From Myxococcus stipitatus DSM 14675 (GTDB taxonomy: Bacteria > Myxococcota > Myxococcia > Myxococcales > Myxococcaceae): a DNA stretch of 64,000 nt. The notes below the pieces were generated by a model, which searched no databases, was not told the DNA's origin, and saw only the letters and a list, made by a program, of their open reading frames with translations. The position numbers and the translations under genes were made by a program. The stretch's first letter is position 1; every line of letters begins with the position of its first letter. Positions 25,588 through 34,731 of the stretch are shown here, piece after piece. Location: positions 5,908,501 to 5,972,500 of the forward strand of contig NC_020126.1 in NCBI RefSeq assembly GCF_000331735.1, in the 5' to 3' direction.

Positions 25588-28500
25588 TCAGGGGAGGCAC
25601 ACGTTCAGCATCAGCGTGGCGCTCTTCGCTTCGGTGTCGGTGAAGGCGAGGTCCGTGAGCCCATCTCCGTTCCAATCCGCGACCAGCGCGTCCTGGACCG
25701 CCGAGCCCCAGGAAGGCAGTCGCGCGGGACTGAAGGCACCACCGGACTGCTGGAGCCACAGCTTCGGGGCATAGGAGCTGTTCGAGAACACATCCGTGCG
25801 GCCGTCGCTGTTGAAGTCCTCGGCGATGAGGCCCAGGCCCGCGCCATCTTGCGAGTCGAACCGGAGGGTGAGCACGGGCTGCCGGGCGGCGTCAAAGGTG
25901 AGGAAGCCCATCTCCCCGTTGTCCACCACGAGCCCGACGAGCCCCTGCCCGTCCAGGTCCGCGCGGCCCATGTTCCGCATGTACGGCGTTCCGGTGAACG
26001 TCGTCGTTCCGGCGAAGCCTCCCGCCCCGTTGCCCCAGAGGACATGGACCAGGCCTGGCGCGACGATGGGCTGACCACCACGCAAGAGGGCCAGGTCCAT
26101 GTGGCCATCCCGGTCCAGGTCCGCGGCCACGAGTCCGGAGGTGCCGCGCTCGGAGGAGAGGGCATATCGAGGCTGGGCCGCGAACCGTCCGTTGCCCTGG
26201 TTGAGCCAGATGCCCAGGGAGTCCTTGTCGAACAACCAGGAGCTCAGCGTCACCAGGTCGAACCGGCCATCCTCGTTGAGGTCCACCTTGATGAGCTCGT
26301 AGACGGTGTTGTCCTCCGGGTAGCGCACGGCCAGGTCGAACTCGCCGCTCGGCAGCCGCTTGAAGACCACCAGTTGGTTGCTCGCCGTGCTGCTCTGCAC
26401 GGTGGTGATGGCCGCGAGGTCCTCTTGGCCGTCTTCATCCAGGTCTCCCGCGACGAGGTCGCGCACGCCGCCCGTCACGGTGCTCCCCGTCGGAGGAACG
26501 TAGACCGGCGACAGCATCGCCCGGCCGCGCGAGGCACCGCCCGACAACGACAAATGGATGGCGTTCTTCGCGATGCTTCCCGCCGCGAGGTCCGCTGAGC
26601 CATCCCGGTTGAAGTCCCCCTGGGCCAGCCCTCCCGGAGCCCCTTCGAGTGGCAGACTCTCGGGCATCAGCGGACCACCCCAGAACACACGCATGTCCAT
26701 GAAGTCGCCCGTGAGCACGACGTCCATCCGCCCATCTCCGTCGAAGTCTCCCGCGGCGGGTGTGTACGCCTCACCGCTGAAGCCATAGGTCAGCAGCGGC
26801 GCGAACGGAGGCGCGGTCGTGCTCCCGGGCAGGACATGCAGGTGCCTGTCGTAGTTGGTGGACCAGAGGAGGTCACTCACCGCGTCGCCGTCCAGGTCCA
26901 CGGCGATGGGAATCGCGGTGGGGATGCCCCCCTCGTCCGGGAGGATGGTTTCTCCCAGCAAGGACAGTGTTCCGCTCGGCGTGTTGAAGACGCGGACCCT
27001 GTCGCGGCCGATGATGGCCACGTCATCTCGCGCGCCATCCTTGTCGAAGTCACCCACCACCGCTTCGCCGCCGCAGGTGGTGCACGGGACATAGCTGGGG
27101 GTCTTGAAGGTGCCGGTCCCCGTGCCGTTCGCCTGGACGATGCGGTTGTTGGCGCCATCGATGCGGGCGTAGTCCAGGAAGCCATCGCGATTGAAGTCCG
27201 CGACGATGGGGCAGTAGCCCGAGGACGACACAATCGTCGTCGGAGACGCGAACGACCCATTGCCCAGTCCTCGGTAGAGGACGATTTGATTCCCCGTCGT
27301 GTGCGCGAGCACGTCCGGCGTCCCGTCGGAGTTGAAGTCTCCGGACGCCATGCAGTTGAGGGTGGTGTTCAGGGCCGTGTTCGTGGTGATGGGCGCCAGG
27401 AACGTCCCGTCGCCATTGCCCGGATAGAGGACGAAACCGCCCTTGTGCGTGCTGTCGGCGAACAGGATGGCGGCCACGTCCAGCTTCCCGTCCTTGTTGA
27501 AGTCCGCCACCACGGGCGGCAAGTCGAGGAACGTCGCCTGCGCGGACGCGGAGAGCTCTCGCCGAGAGAAGGAGCGACGGCCCTCGTTGGCCATGACAGC
27601 GACGCGGTACGTCGCGCCCACGACGACATCCGGCTGCCCGTCCCCGGTGAAGTCACCCGCGCCCACGAAGTTGAGCGGCGAGCCATAGGAGTGCCCGGAG
27701 ATGGGCGCGAACGATGGCGTCTCACAGGCCAGCGGCGTGACATGCCGATGGAAGACAGGTGCGGAAGGCCGCCCCCGTCCCGCCGAGTTCCGAGCCGTCA
27801 CATGGAATCGCGCCTGTGTCCCGGAGGGCAGGCCCGTCACGGTGGCCACGAGGGTGTCACCCGCGACAGTCACGGGCACGCCGCCCGGAGACGCGGTGAC
27901 GAGATACTCGGTGACGGGGTCGCCCTCTGGCGCGGTGGCCTGGTTCCAGCGCACGACGACTCCGTCCACCGTGGAGGTGACGCGGACATCGGTCGGTGCC
28001 TTGGGCTGCGGGCGCGTGAGGATGGGCGCCGACGAGACGGACGGCCCCTCTCCCACCGCGTTCACCGCGACCAGGGTGAACGTATAGGAGACATCGAGCG
28101 CGAGCCCGGTGATGGAGACCACCGTGGGCGTCGTGGGAAGTGACCGCTCCGCGCCGGCGGGCGACGACGTGAGCTTGTAGCCCGTGAGAGCGCTGCGTCC
28201 GTCCGAGACAGGCGGGAGCCAGTCCAGCTCGACACGGCCTTGAGAGAAGACACCGGTGAGGTTGACGGGAGCGGAGGGGATATCCGGGAGCGTCACCTCG
28301 GTGCTCGTCGTCGCGGGGCCCGTCCCCGTCGAGTTCTGCGCGGCCACGCTGAACGTATAGACGCCGCCATTGACCAGTCCGGAGAGAGTCGCGCTGGTCG
28401 CGGTGCCGCTCACGGTCTGCGTCATTCCTCCCGGCTGCGTGGTGATGACGTATCCGGAGAGAGTCCCGCCTCCTGTGCTCGCAGGGGGCGCCCAGTACAC

Positions 28501-29358
28501 CGTCGCGGCGCGGAGGAGCGGCGCCGCACTCACTCGCACGGGCGCGCTCGGCAGTGCCGTGGGCACCAACGCGCTCAGCGTGGCCGCGGAGGAGCTGCCC
28601 ACCGCGTTGATGGCCACCACGCTGACGCCGTAGGTCGCTCCATTCGTCAGCCCCGTGAGCGTGACGGTGGTCTCCGTCGTGGTGAGCGGCTGCCCACCGG
28701 GGCTCAGCGTCACGGAGTAGCCCTGGATGGGCTGTCCTCCATCCGAGGGGACTCGCCAGTTCAGCGTCACCTGCTGGTCTCCTGTCTTCCAGGATGACCA
28801 CGAGGGCGCACCGGGCACGCTGGAGGTTCGCACCGACGAGGACACGCTCGAGACCTTGCGCGAGCCATCCGCGTACACCGCCGTGACGGTGAACGTGTAG
28901 CTCGTGCCGTTCGCCAGCCCGGTGACCTGCGCGGAGCGAGCCGTGGGCACCGCCGAGACCAGTACTCCTCCAGGAGAAGCCTTCACCTCGAAGGCGGTGA
29001 GCACACCCGTCGGCTGGGTCGGAGAGAGTCCCCAGGAGACCTCCGCGGACCGGATGCCCGGCACGGCCTTGACGTTGATGGGAGTCGACAACACCAACGC
29101 ACCGCTCACCGCGCCGGCATCTCGCCCTCCCGCATCGGGCGGTCCCCCATCCCCGCTGCCCGCATCTTCGGAGGAGCCCGCGTCACCCGGGCCGCCATCC
29201 CCGCCGGGGTTCGCGAGAAAGGACTCACAGCCCTCCGAGGAGCACTCGCCAGAGCGGCACTGCGACTCGGAACAAGACGTCGCGTCGTTGGATTTCTCTC
29301 CACAGCCAGCCGTCGCCAGTGCCGTGAAGGCCACCAGGATGCACCAGACACTTCGCAT
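25588..29358 (-). CDS. Giant lipoprotein with five FN3 and about fourteen FG-GAP/VCBS repeats
   Basis: A 1256-aa predicted lipoprotein: signal MRSVWCILVAFTALATAGC, then a Cys-rich segment and an acidic Gly/Asp/Pro linker. About five fibronectin-III modules follow (each with an AP-x-V opening, W strand and ASPGG-type turn). The C-terminal ~700 residues hold about 14 calcium-loop repeats such as GDFTGDGQPDVVVGA, ADFNKDGKLDVAAIL and ADWNGDGLTDLAFTD, the FG-GAP/VCBS pattern of beta-propellers. No enzyme motif is seen; it likely binds ligands or matrix at the cell surface. The start at 29358 has GAGGG upstream and gives the lipobox. Its 3' end lies in copy 2 of the tandem duplication but the frame is intact. 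Confidence 0.85.
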   Translation of the reverse strand: MRSVWCILVAFTALATAGCGEKSNDATSCSESQCRSGECSSEGCESFLANPGGDGGPGDAGSSEDAGSGDGGPPDAGGRDAGAVSGALVLSTPINVKAVPGIRSAEVSWGLSPTQPTGVLTAFEVKASPGGVLVSAVPTARSAQVTGLANGTSYTFTVTAVYADGSRKVSSVSSSVRTSSVPGAPSWSSWKTGDQQVTLNWRVPSDGGQPIQGYSVTLSPGGQPLTTTETTVTLTGLTNGATYGVSVVAINAVGSSSAATLSALVPTALPSAPVRVSAAPLLRAATVYWAPPASTGGGTLSGYVITTQPGGMTQTVSGTATSATLSGLVNGGVYTFSVAAQNSTGTGPATTSTEVTLPDIPSAPVNLTGVFSQGRVELDWLPPVSDGRSALTGYKLTSSPAGAERSLPTTPTVVSITGLALDVSYTFTLVAVNAVGEGPSVSSAPILTRPQPKAPTDVRVTSTVDGVVVRWNQATAPEGDPVTEYLVTASPGGVPVTVAGDTLVATVTGLPSGTQARFHVTARNSAGRGRPSAPVFHRHVTPLACETPSFAPISGHSYGSPLNFVGAGDFTGDGQPDVVVGATYRVAVMANEGRRSFSRRELSASAQATFLDLPPVVADFNKDGKLDVAAILFADSTHKGGFVLYPGNGDGTFLAPITTNTALNTTLNCMASGDFNSDGTPDVLAHTTGNQIVLYRGLGNGSFASPTTIVSSSGYCPIVADFNRDGFLDYARIDGANNRIVQANGTGTGTFKTPSYVPCTTCGGEAVVGDFDKDGARDDVAIIGRDRVRVFNTPSGTLSLLGETILPDEGGIPTAIPIAVDLDGDAVSDLLWSTNYDRHLHVLPGSTTAPPFAPLLTYGFSGEAYTPAAGDFDGDGRMDVVLTGDFMDMRVFWGGPLMPESLPLEGAPGGLAQGDFNRDGSADLAAGSIAKNAIHLSLSGGASRGRAMLSPVYVPPTGSTVTGGVRDLVAGDLDEDGQEDLAAITTVQSSTASNQLVVFKRLPSGEFDLAVRYPEDNTVYELIKVDLNEDGRFDLVTLSSWLFDKDSLGIWLNQGNGRFAAQPRYALSSERGTSGLVAADLDRDGHMDLALLRGGQPIVAPGLVHVLWGNGAGGFAGTTTFTGTPYMRNMGRADLDGQGLVGLVVDNGEMGFLTFDAARQPVLTLRFDSQDGAGLGLIAEDFNSDGRTDVFSNSSYAPKLWLQQSGGAFSPARLPSWGSAVQDALVADWNGDGLTDLAFTDTEAKSATLMLNVCLP

Positions 29359-29528
29359 ATCGCCCTCGGTCCCCGTGCCCCTGGAGGTCGCTTCGTGCGC
29401 GACGTCGAGAGGTCCCTGAGTTCCCCCGTTCAACGACCGTGCTCACGAATTGTCGCGAGCAGGTTGGAACGGGAGGGCGTCCACGCAGGACGTCCCCGGT
29501 TGGGTCGAAAGCGTTCCGCGAGAGTGGT

Positions 29529-31499
29529 TCAGCTCAGCGACGCCGTGGCCTGCGCCAGCTTCTCCTGAGCGGCTTCCCACTGCTCATAGAGCTCCTCGAG
29601 CGTCGACTTGCCCTCGCGGTGCGCGTCCATCAACGGCTTGGCCCGAGCGAAGTCGTTGTAGAGGACGGGGTCCGCCAGCTGACCCTCGCGCTCCTTCTGC
29701 TCGGCCTCCACCTTGGCGATGCGCTCCTCCAGCCGGGCGATCTCCTTCTTGAGGGGACCTTCCACGACGCTCTTGCGCTGACGGGCCTCCGCCTCCAGGC
29801 GCTTGCGCTCCTTCTCCGTCGTGGGACCCGACGCGGACTTCTCGCCCCGCCCCGCCGCCGCTCCACCCGCCGCGGCCTCCGCCTCCAGGCGCTGCTGCTC
29901 CTGGTGGTAGAGGTAGTCGTCGAGGTTGCCTGGATGTGGCGTCAGCTTCCCGTCCGCCACTTCCCACACCTGCGTCGACAGGCCGTTGATGAAGCTGCGG
30001 CTGTGGCTGACGAACAGCAGCGTGCCGCTGTACAGCTTCAGCGCTTCAATCAGCATCTCGGACGAGTCGAGGTCCAGGTGGTTGGTGGGCTCGTCCATCA
30101 GCAGGAAGTTGGAAGGCACCAGCAGGAGCTTGGCCAGCGCGACACGGGCCCGCTCTCCACCACTGAGCACGCCGATGGGCTTCTCCACGTCATCGCCGCT
30201 GAAGAGGAACGCGCCCAGCACGCCGCGCACGTAGCTCTCCGGCTTGTCGGCCGCGAGCGGACGGACCTCCTCGATGATGGTGTTCGTCCGGTCCAGCTTG
30301 TCCGCGTGGTGCTGCGCGTAATAGCCCACCACCACGTTGTGCCCGAGCGTCACCGTGCCCGAGTCCGGCACCAGCTCTCCGGCCACCATCTTCAGGAGCG
30401 TCGTCTTGCCGGCGCCGTTCGCACCCACCACGGCGATGCGCTGACCGCGCTCCACCCGGCCGGAGAGATGGTCATAGACGGTCTGGGCGCCGTAGCGCTT
30501 GGTGATGCCCTCCAGCGTGACCACGTCGCGGCCGCTGCGCTCCACTTCCGGGAAGCGGAACTTCATCGTCGCCCGCTCTTCCAGGACGTGAATCTTCTCC
30601 AGCTTCTCGATCATCTTGGCGCGGCTCTGCGCCTGCTTCGCCTTGGTCGCCTTCGCGCCGAAGCGGTCGATGAAGGACTGGAGCTCCGCGCGCCGGGCCT
30701 CCACCTTCTCCGCCCGGGCCTGGAGGAGCACCTTCTCCTCGGCGCGCAGGCGCTTGTATTCGTCGTAGTTGCCGGCGTACTCGCGCACGCCCTCCAGCTC
30801 CAGCGACACCACCCGGTCAATCTGCCGGTTGAGGAAGTCCTTGTCGTGGGAGATGAGGACCATCGCCTTGTTGGAGCGGCGCAGGAAGCCGTCGAACCAC
30901 GTGAGCGTGGGGACGTCCAGGTGGTTGGTGGGCTCGTCAAGCAGCAGCAGGTCCGGGTCCTGGAGCAGCAGCCCGGCGAGCGCCGCGCGCATCCGCCACC
31001 CTCCCGACAGGGCCGACGTGGGCTTGACCAGGTCGGCGTCCTTGAAGCCCAAGCCCTTGAGGATGCGCTCCGCGTGGTGCTTGCCGAAGCGGTTCTCGAA
31101 GTCGTCCAGCTCCGCGTGGAGGTCCGCCAGGGACTGGGCCAGCTCGAGCTGGTCCTCCTCGTCCGAGGCCTCCGAGAGCGCCGCCTCGGTGTCCTTCAGG
31201 CGGACTTCCAGGGTGTCGCGGCCGGGGACGGTGCTCATCACCGCCTCCACCACCGTGCCCTCCGGAAGTCCCGCGATTTCCTGGGGCAGGTACCCCCAGC
31301 GGGCCCGCCGCCGGTACGTGAGGGACCCCGAGTCCGGCTGGATCACCCCGGCCAGGATCTTCATCAAGGTGCTCTTGCCCGTCCCGTTGGCGCCGACGAG
31401 GCCTACACGGTCCTTGGGGCCGAGGGTGAAGCTGTCACTGTCGAAGAGGACCTTCTTTCCATAGGAGAGACAGAGGTCCTGGGCGATGACGAGGCTCAT
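29529..31499 (-). CDS. ABC-F family ATPase
   Basis: A 656-aa soluble protein with two ABC ATPase domains and no membrane segments: Walker A GANGTGKST and GANGAGKTT, signatures LSGGW and LSGGE, Walker B LLLLDEPTNHLD and FLLMDEPTNHLD. The linker between domains (residues ~240-330, AEEKVLLQARAEKVEARRAE) and a helical C-terminal extension (KKEIARLEERIAKVEAEQKE) match ABC-F proteins such as Uup or YheS, which bind ribosomes and ease stalled translation or confer antibiotic resistance. Which subgroup is uncertain. The start MSLVIAQDL at 31499 fits the family; the longer frame to 31670 would overlap the divergent kinase gene. Confidence 0.92.
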   Translation of the reverse strand: MSLVIAQDLCLSYGKKVLFDSDSFTLGPKDRVGLVGANGTGKSTLMKILAGVIQPDSGSLTYRRRARWGYLPQEIAGLPEGTVVEAVMSTVPGRDTLEVRLKDTEAALSEASDEEDQLELAQSLADLHAELDDFENRFGKHHAERILKGLGFKDADLVKPTSALSGGWRMRAALAGLLLQDPDLLLLDEPTNHLDVPTLTWFDGFLRRSNKAMVLISHDKDFLNRQIDRVVSLELEGVREYAGNYDEYKRLRAEEKVLLQARAEKVEARRAELQSFIDRFGAKATKAKQAQSRAKMIEKLEKIHVLEERATMKFRFPEVERSGRDVVTLEGITKRYGAQTVYDHLSGRVERGQRIAVVGANGAGKTTLLKMVAGELVPDSGTVTLGHNVVVGYYAQHHADKLDRTNTIIEEVRPLAADKPESYVRGVLGAFLFSGDDVEKPIGVLSGGERARVALAKLLLVPSNFLLMDEPTNHLDLDSSEMLIEALKLYSGTLLFVSHSRSFINGLSTQVWEVADGKLTPHPGNLDDYLYHQEQQRLEAEAAAGGAAAGRGEKSASGPTTEKERKRLEAEARQRKSVVEGPLKKEIARLEERIAKVEAEQKEREGQLADPVLYNDFARAKPLMDAHREGKSTLEELYEQWEAAQEKLAQATASLS

Positions 31500-31622
31500 G
31501 GCGGTGGGGGATGTAACAGCCCCGGGGCCCCTGGGAAATGGCGCAGATGCCCGGCCGGCGAACGAGGAGCCCATCGTCCCCTTTCCGGACCTGCCCAGGG
31601 CCTGCCTATACTCCGCCCCCAC

Positions 31623-33308
31623 ATGGCTGCCCCCTGTCCCCATTGCGGAAGTACCGACGGCATCGACCATCTCTGCGCAGGCCAGAGCCTCCAGCTCATC
31701 GGCCAGGTGCTCGACGGCCGCTACAAGATTGAGAGCGTGCTCGGCCAGGGCGGCATGGGCATGGTGTTCCGCGCCACGCAGACCTCGGTGCAGCGCCCCG
31801 TCGCGGTGAAGACGCTGAACCCGTCACTGGCCGCCGCGCCCCAGTTCTTCGAGCGCTTCCGCCGAGAGGCGGAGATCGCCAGCCGCCTGCGCCACCCGAA
31901 CATCATCACCATCTTCGACTTCGGTCGCGCGCCCGACGGCACCTGCTACTACGTGATGGAGCTGCTCCAGGGCGAGAGCCTCAAGGAGGTCGTCAAGCGC
32001 GAGGGCCCCATGTCCCTTCGCCGCGCCACCAGCCTCATCGAGCAGGCCACCCAGGGCCTCGCCCACGCGCACACCGAGGGCTGCGTCCACCGGGACCTGA
32101 AGCCGCACAACATCATGGTGCAGGACCTGAGCGGCCGGGACTTCGTCAAGGTGCTGGACTTCGGCCTCGTCAAGGCGCTGGAGGCCGACGAGGAGGAGCA
32201 GCTCACGTCCACGGGCCAGGTGCTGGGCACCCCGCAGTACATGCCGCCGGAGCAGGCCGGTGGTGAGTCGGTGGACCAGCGCTCGGACCTGTACTCGATG
32301 GCGGGCGTGCTCTACTTCTGCCTCACGGGCAGCTCGCCGTTCGGGGCGAACACGGTGCGCAAGGCGCTCACCGCGTCCCTCACGCAGCAGGTGCCCCCGG
32401 TCAACAGCAAGCGCCAGGGTGCTCCCGTCCCCGTCGCGCTGGATGCCTTCTTCAAGAAGGCCCTCTCCCCCGAGAAGGACGACCGCTACCAGAACGCGCA
32501 GGAGTTCATCGACGCGATGCTGGACACCGTCGTCGACGCGAGCCCCGAGCAGCTCGACGCGATGCCCAGCGGTGGCGCCAGCTCTGGTGTGAATGAGCGC
32601 GGCAGTGGCAGCCGCCATGGCAGTCGCGCGGGGCGCCCCGGTGGGAGTGGCAGCGGCGTGCGTTCCGCCTCACGCGTGGGCGCAAGCCCGGGCCGAGGCT
32701 CCACGCCATCCAACGTCCAGGTGGCGCGCAGCCAGGTGGGGAACGCGGGCGGCAACACCTCCGCGAGCCGCGTTCGCGCCGCTGCCTCCAAGGCCGCGCC
32801 GCCGCCTCCGCCCCCCGAGCCGGAGGGCATGTCCACCGGCAAGAAGATCGCCATCATCGCGGTGCCGCTCGTGCTGCTCGGCATTGGAGGGGCGGTGGTG
32901 CTGGGTGGCAAGGGTGACGCCAAGGCAACCCCCACGCAGGTGGTCGAGGTCGCTCGGGACAACCCCGACACGAAGCCGAACACCACCGGCCGCGAGGCCC
33001 CGGCCGCGGCACCCCAGACGTTGCGCGTGAAGTTCAACTCCACGCCGCCAGGGGCCGCCATCTTCGAAGGGGATGAGCAGATTGGCACCACGCCCATCGA
33101 GCTGATGCTCCCGCGCGACAAGTCGCACCAGCTCAGCTTCCGGCTCGCGAACCACAAGTCCGAGGAGCGCTCGCTCAACTTCAGCCGCGTGGCGGGAGAC
33201 AGCCAGACGGTGGACGTGACGCTGGAGGCGGTCCGCGCCGCGGCGCCGTCCAGGCCCAAGCCCCCGCGCGCGGGGAACGCGGGCTCGGACATCACGGTGT
33301 TCGAGTAG
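31623..33308 (+). CDS. Serine/threonine protein kinase with zinc-ribbon-like N-terminus and PEGA domain
   Basis: A 561-aa Hanks-type kinase. It begins with a short Cys-rich element, CPHCGSTDGIDHLC. The kinase domain (residues ~34-300) has GQGGMGMVF, the VAVK lysine, HRDLKPHN, DFG and TPQYMPPEQ, so it should be active. A Ser/Gly/Arg-rich linker follows, then one membrane segment (KIAIIAVPLVLLGIGGAVVLG), and a C-terminal PEGA-like module (LRVKFNSTPPGAAIFEGDEQ). Kinase inside and PEGA outside is common in myxobacterial STKs that signal in development. It is divergent from the ABC-F gene with a 123-bp shared upstream region. Its target cannot be read from context. Confidence 0.92.
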   Translation: MAAPCPHCGSTDGIDHLCAGQSLQLIGQVLDGRYKIESVLGQGGMGMVFRATQTSVQRPVAVKTLNPSLAAAPQFFERFRREAEIASRLRHPNIITIFDFGRAPDGTCYYVMELLQGESLKEVVKREGPMSLRRATSLIEQATQGLAHAHTEGCVHRDLKPHNIMVQDLSGRDFVKVLDFGLVKALEADEEEQLTSTGQVLGTPQYMPPEQAGGESVDQRSDLYSMAGVLYFCLTGSSPFGANTVRKALTASLTQQVPPVNSKRQGAPVPVALDAFFKKALSPEKDDRYQNAQEFIDAMLDTVVDASPEQLDAMPSGGASSGVNERGSGSRHGSRAGRPGGSGSGVRSASRVGASPGRGSTPSNVQVARSQVGNAGGNTSASRVRAAASKAAPPPPPPEPEGMSTGKKIAIIAVPLVLLGIGGAVVLGGKGDAKATPTQVVEVARDNPDTKPNTTGREAPAAAPQTLRVKFNSTPPGAAIFEGDEQIGTTPIELMLPRDKSHQLSFRLANHKSEERSLNFSRVAGDSQTVDVTLEAVRAAAPSRPKPPRAGNAGSDITVFE

Positions 33309-33319
33309 GGCTGTTGGGA

Positions 33320-33347
33320 GGGCGCCTCCGTCTCACACGAGGCGCCC
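33320..33347. terminator. Bidirectional hairpin terminator between kinase and sirtuin genes
   Basis: Perfect 9-bp stem GGGCGCCTC/GAGGCGCCC with a 10-nt loop, overlapping the sirtuin stop and 11 bp after the kinase stop. It suits both convergent transcripts; no T run. Confidence 0.6.
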
Positions 33348-34076
33348 CAGCTTCGGGAGCACTTCGCCACTCTTGCCCTGGATGAAGTGCTTGAAGCGCA
33401 GGGCGCTCTCGGTGGTCTCCAGGTTGACGAGCCACGTCTCACCGCCCATCGCGCGGGCCTGGTCGACCATGCCGGACGCCGGGTAGACGACGCCCGAGGT
33501 GCCGGCCGCCAGGAAGACCAGGCGCCCGCCCGCCTTCACCGCCCGCTGCGCGAAGCCCTGGATGGTCTCCAGGTCCACGGGGTCCAGGTACTCGCCGAAC
33601 CAGACGATGTGGGGCCGGAGCAAGGAGCCGCAGTCCTTGCAGCCCGGCACGGTGCCATCGGGATACACCGTGGTGTCCGGGAAGGGCGCGCGCTTGCAGT
33701 CGACGTTGCTGCACCGGGTCGTGAAGAGGTTGCCATGCATCTCCACGATGCGTTGGCTGCCCGCGCGGCGGTGCAGTCCGTCCACGTTCTGCGTGGCCAG
33801 GAGGAAGCGGTCTCCCAGGTGGCGCTCCCACTCCACCAGCGCCGTGTGGCCGGGATTGGGTGAGACCTCGGCCGCGCCCGCGCGCCGCTGCGAATAGAAG
33901 CGCCAGACGCGCAGCGGGTCCTTGGCGAAGCCCTCCGGGGAGGCCACGGACTCGACGGGCTGTCCCTCCCAGAGTCCGTTGAGGCCTCGGAAGGTGGGGA
34001 CTCCGCTCTCGGCGGAGACCCCCGCGCCCGTGAGGACCAGCAGCCAGGTTTTCGAGTCGAGAAGGAGCGTTTCCAT
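33333..34076 (-). CDS. cobB: NAD-dependent protein deacylase (sirtuin)
   Basis: A 247-aa Sir2-family enzyme that removes acyl groups from lysines using NAD. Motifs: LTGAGVSAESGVPTFRG, TQNVDGLH, catalytic H114 in EMHGNL, and zinc ligands C122, C127, C146 and C149. FYSQRR places Y61 and R64 in the Y-x-x-R arrangement that in class III sirtuins and E. coli CobB favours succinyl-lysine, so desuccinylase activity is likely besides deacetylation. The start is well placed, beginning METLLLDSK. The adjacent convergent kinase and the following Met-sulfoxide reductase give no clear pathway. Confidence 0.9.
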   Translation of the reverse strand: METLLLDSKTWLLVLTGAGVSAESGVPTFRGLNGLWEGQPVESVASPEGFAKDPLRVWRFYSQRRAGAAEVSPNPGHTALVEWERHLGDRFLLATQNVDGLHRRAGSQRIVEMHGNLFTTRCSNVDCKRAPFPDTTVYPDGTVPGCKDCGSLLRPHIVWFGEYLDPVDLETIQGFAQRAVKAGGRLVFLAAGTSGVVYPASGMVDQARAMGGETWLVNLETTESALRFKHFIQGKSGEVLPKLGRLV

Positions 34077-34178
34077 GGGGTCTCCTGCGGGGCGATGGAT
34101 TCAGGTTATGAATCGGGGGACGGCCTCCGCGCCTGTCGCTGACAGTGAAGCGCGGCCCCCTGGCTCGAGGAGCCCATC

Positions 34179-34664
34179 ATGGCGGAAGTCACCCTGGACC
34201 TGCGCGAGCTGCCCAAGGCGCAGGCGTACGCGGAGCTGCATCAACACGTTCAGGCGGTGCTCGAGGGCATCGACGACCCCATCGCCGGCATGGCGACGAT
34301 GAGCTGTCTGCTACACAACGCCTTCGGTCACCTGTGGACGGGGTTCTACCGGGTGGTGACGCCGGGGCAGTTGCTTCGGGTCGGGCCCTATCAGGGGACG
34401 CTCGGATGCCTGGAGATCAAGTTCGGCAAGGGCGTCTGCGGAACGGCCGCCGCGAAGGGTGAGACCCAAGTGGTGGCGGACGTGCACGCCTTCCCGGGCC
34501 ACATCAGCTGCGACTCCCGCTCCGCGTCTGAAATCGTGGTGCCGGTGTACGGCAAGAACCGCGAGCTCATCGCGGTGCTGGACATCGACTCTTCCAGCAA
34601 GGGCACCTTCGACGAGGTGGACCGGCGCGAGCTGGAGACGATGATGCGCTGGTTCCAGCAGTAG
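34179..34664 (+). CDS. msrC: Free methionine-(R)-sulfoxide reductase (GAF-fold)
   Basis: A 161-aa single GAF domain of the fRMsr/YebR family, which reduces free methionine-R-sulfoxide with thioredoxin. The three active-site cysteines are at C77 (TLGCLEI), C87 (GKGVCGTA) and C111 (HISCDSRSASE), with the family's FPGHI and VVPVYGKN segments. Length matches the family. A GAGGAG site precedes the ATG by 6-7 bp. It is convergent with psuG and divergent from the sirtuin, so it is probably transcribed alone in an oxidative-damage repair role. Confidence 0.88.
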   Translation: MAEVTLDLRELPKAQAYAELHQHVQAVLEGIDDPIAGMATMSCLLHNAFGHLWTGFYRVVTPGQLLRVGPYQGTLGCLEIKFGKGVCGTAAAKGETQVVADVHAFPGHISCDSRSASEIVVPVYGKNRELIAVLDIDSSSKGTFDEVDRRELETMMRWFQQ

Positions 34665-34687
34665 ACTCGGCGCGACGTGAAGGCCCA

Positions 34688-34724
34688 CCGGGGCGCGGCG
34701 GCACACGAGATGCCCGCGCCCCGG
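34688..34724. terminator. Bidirectional hairpin between msrC and psuG
   Basis: Perfect 10-bp GC stem CCGGGGCGCG/CGCGCCCCGG with a 17-nt loop, between two convergent 3' ends. No T run. Confidence 0.55.
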
Positions 34725-34731
34725 CGTGGAC

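Larger units (their letters stand above)
25385..25795. repeat. 410-bp perfect tandem duplication, copy 2
   Basis: Second copy of the unit. It begins with a cut-off kinase 3' end and finishes inside the intact FN3/FG-GAP gene at 25795, where the sequence diverges (CATCCGTGCG against CATCCCCGAG at the end of copy 1). Junction homology is a single base, pointing to a non-homologous event or a sequencing/assembly artefact. Confidence 0.95.

Noticed and set aside
29439-31622. N-terminal extension of the Ser/Thr kinase frame
   Set aside because: The open frame runs back over the divergent ABC-F gene; the real start is the ATG at 31623.
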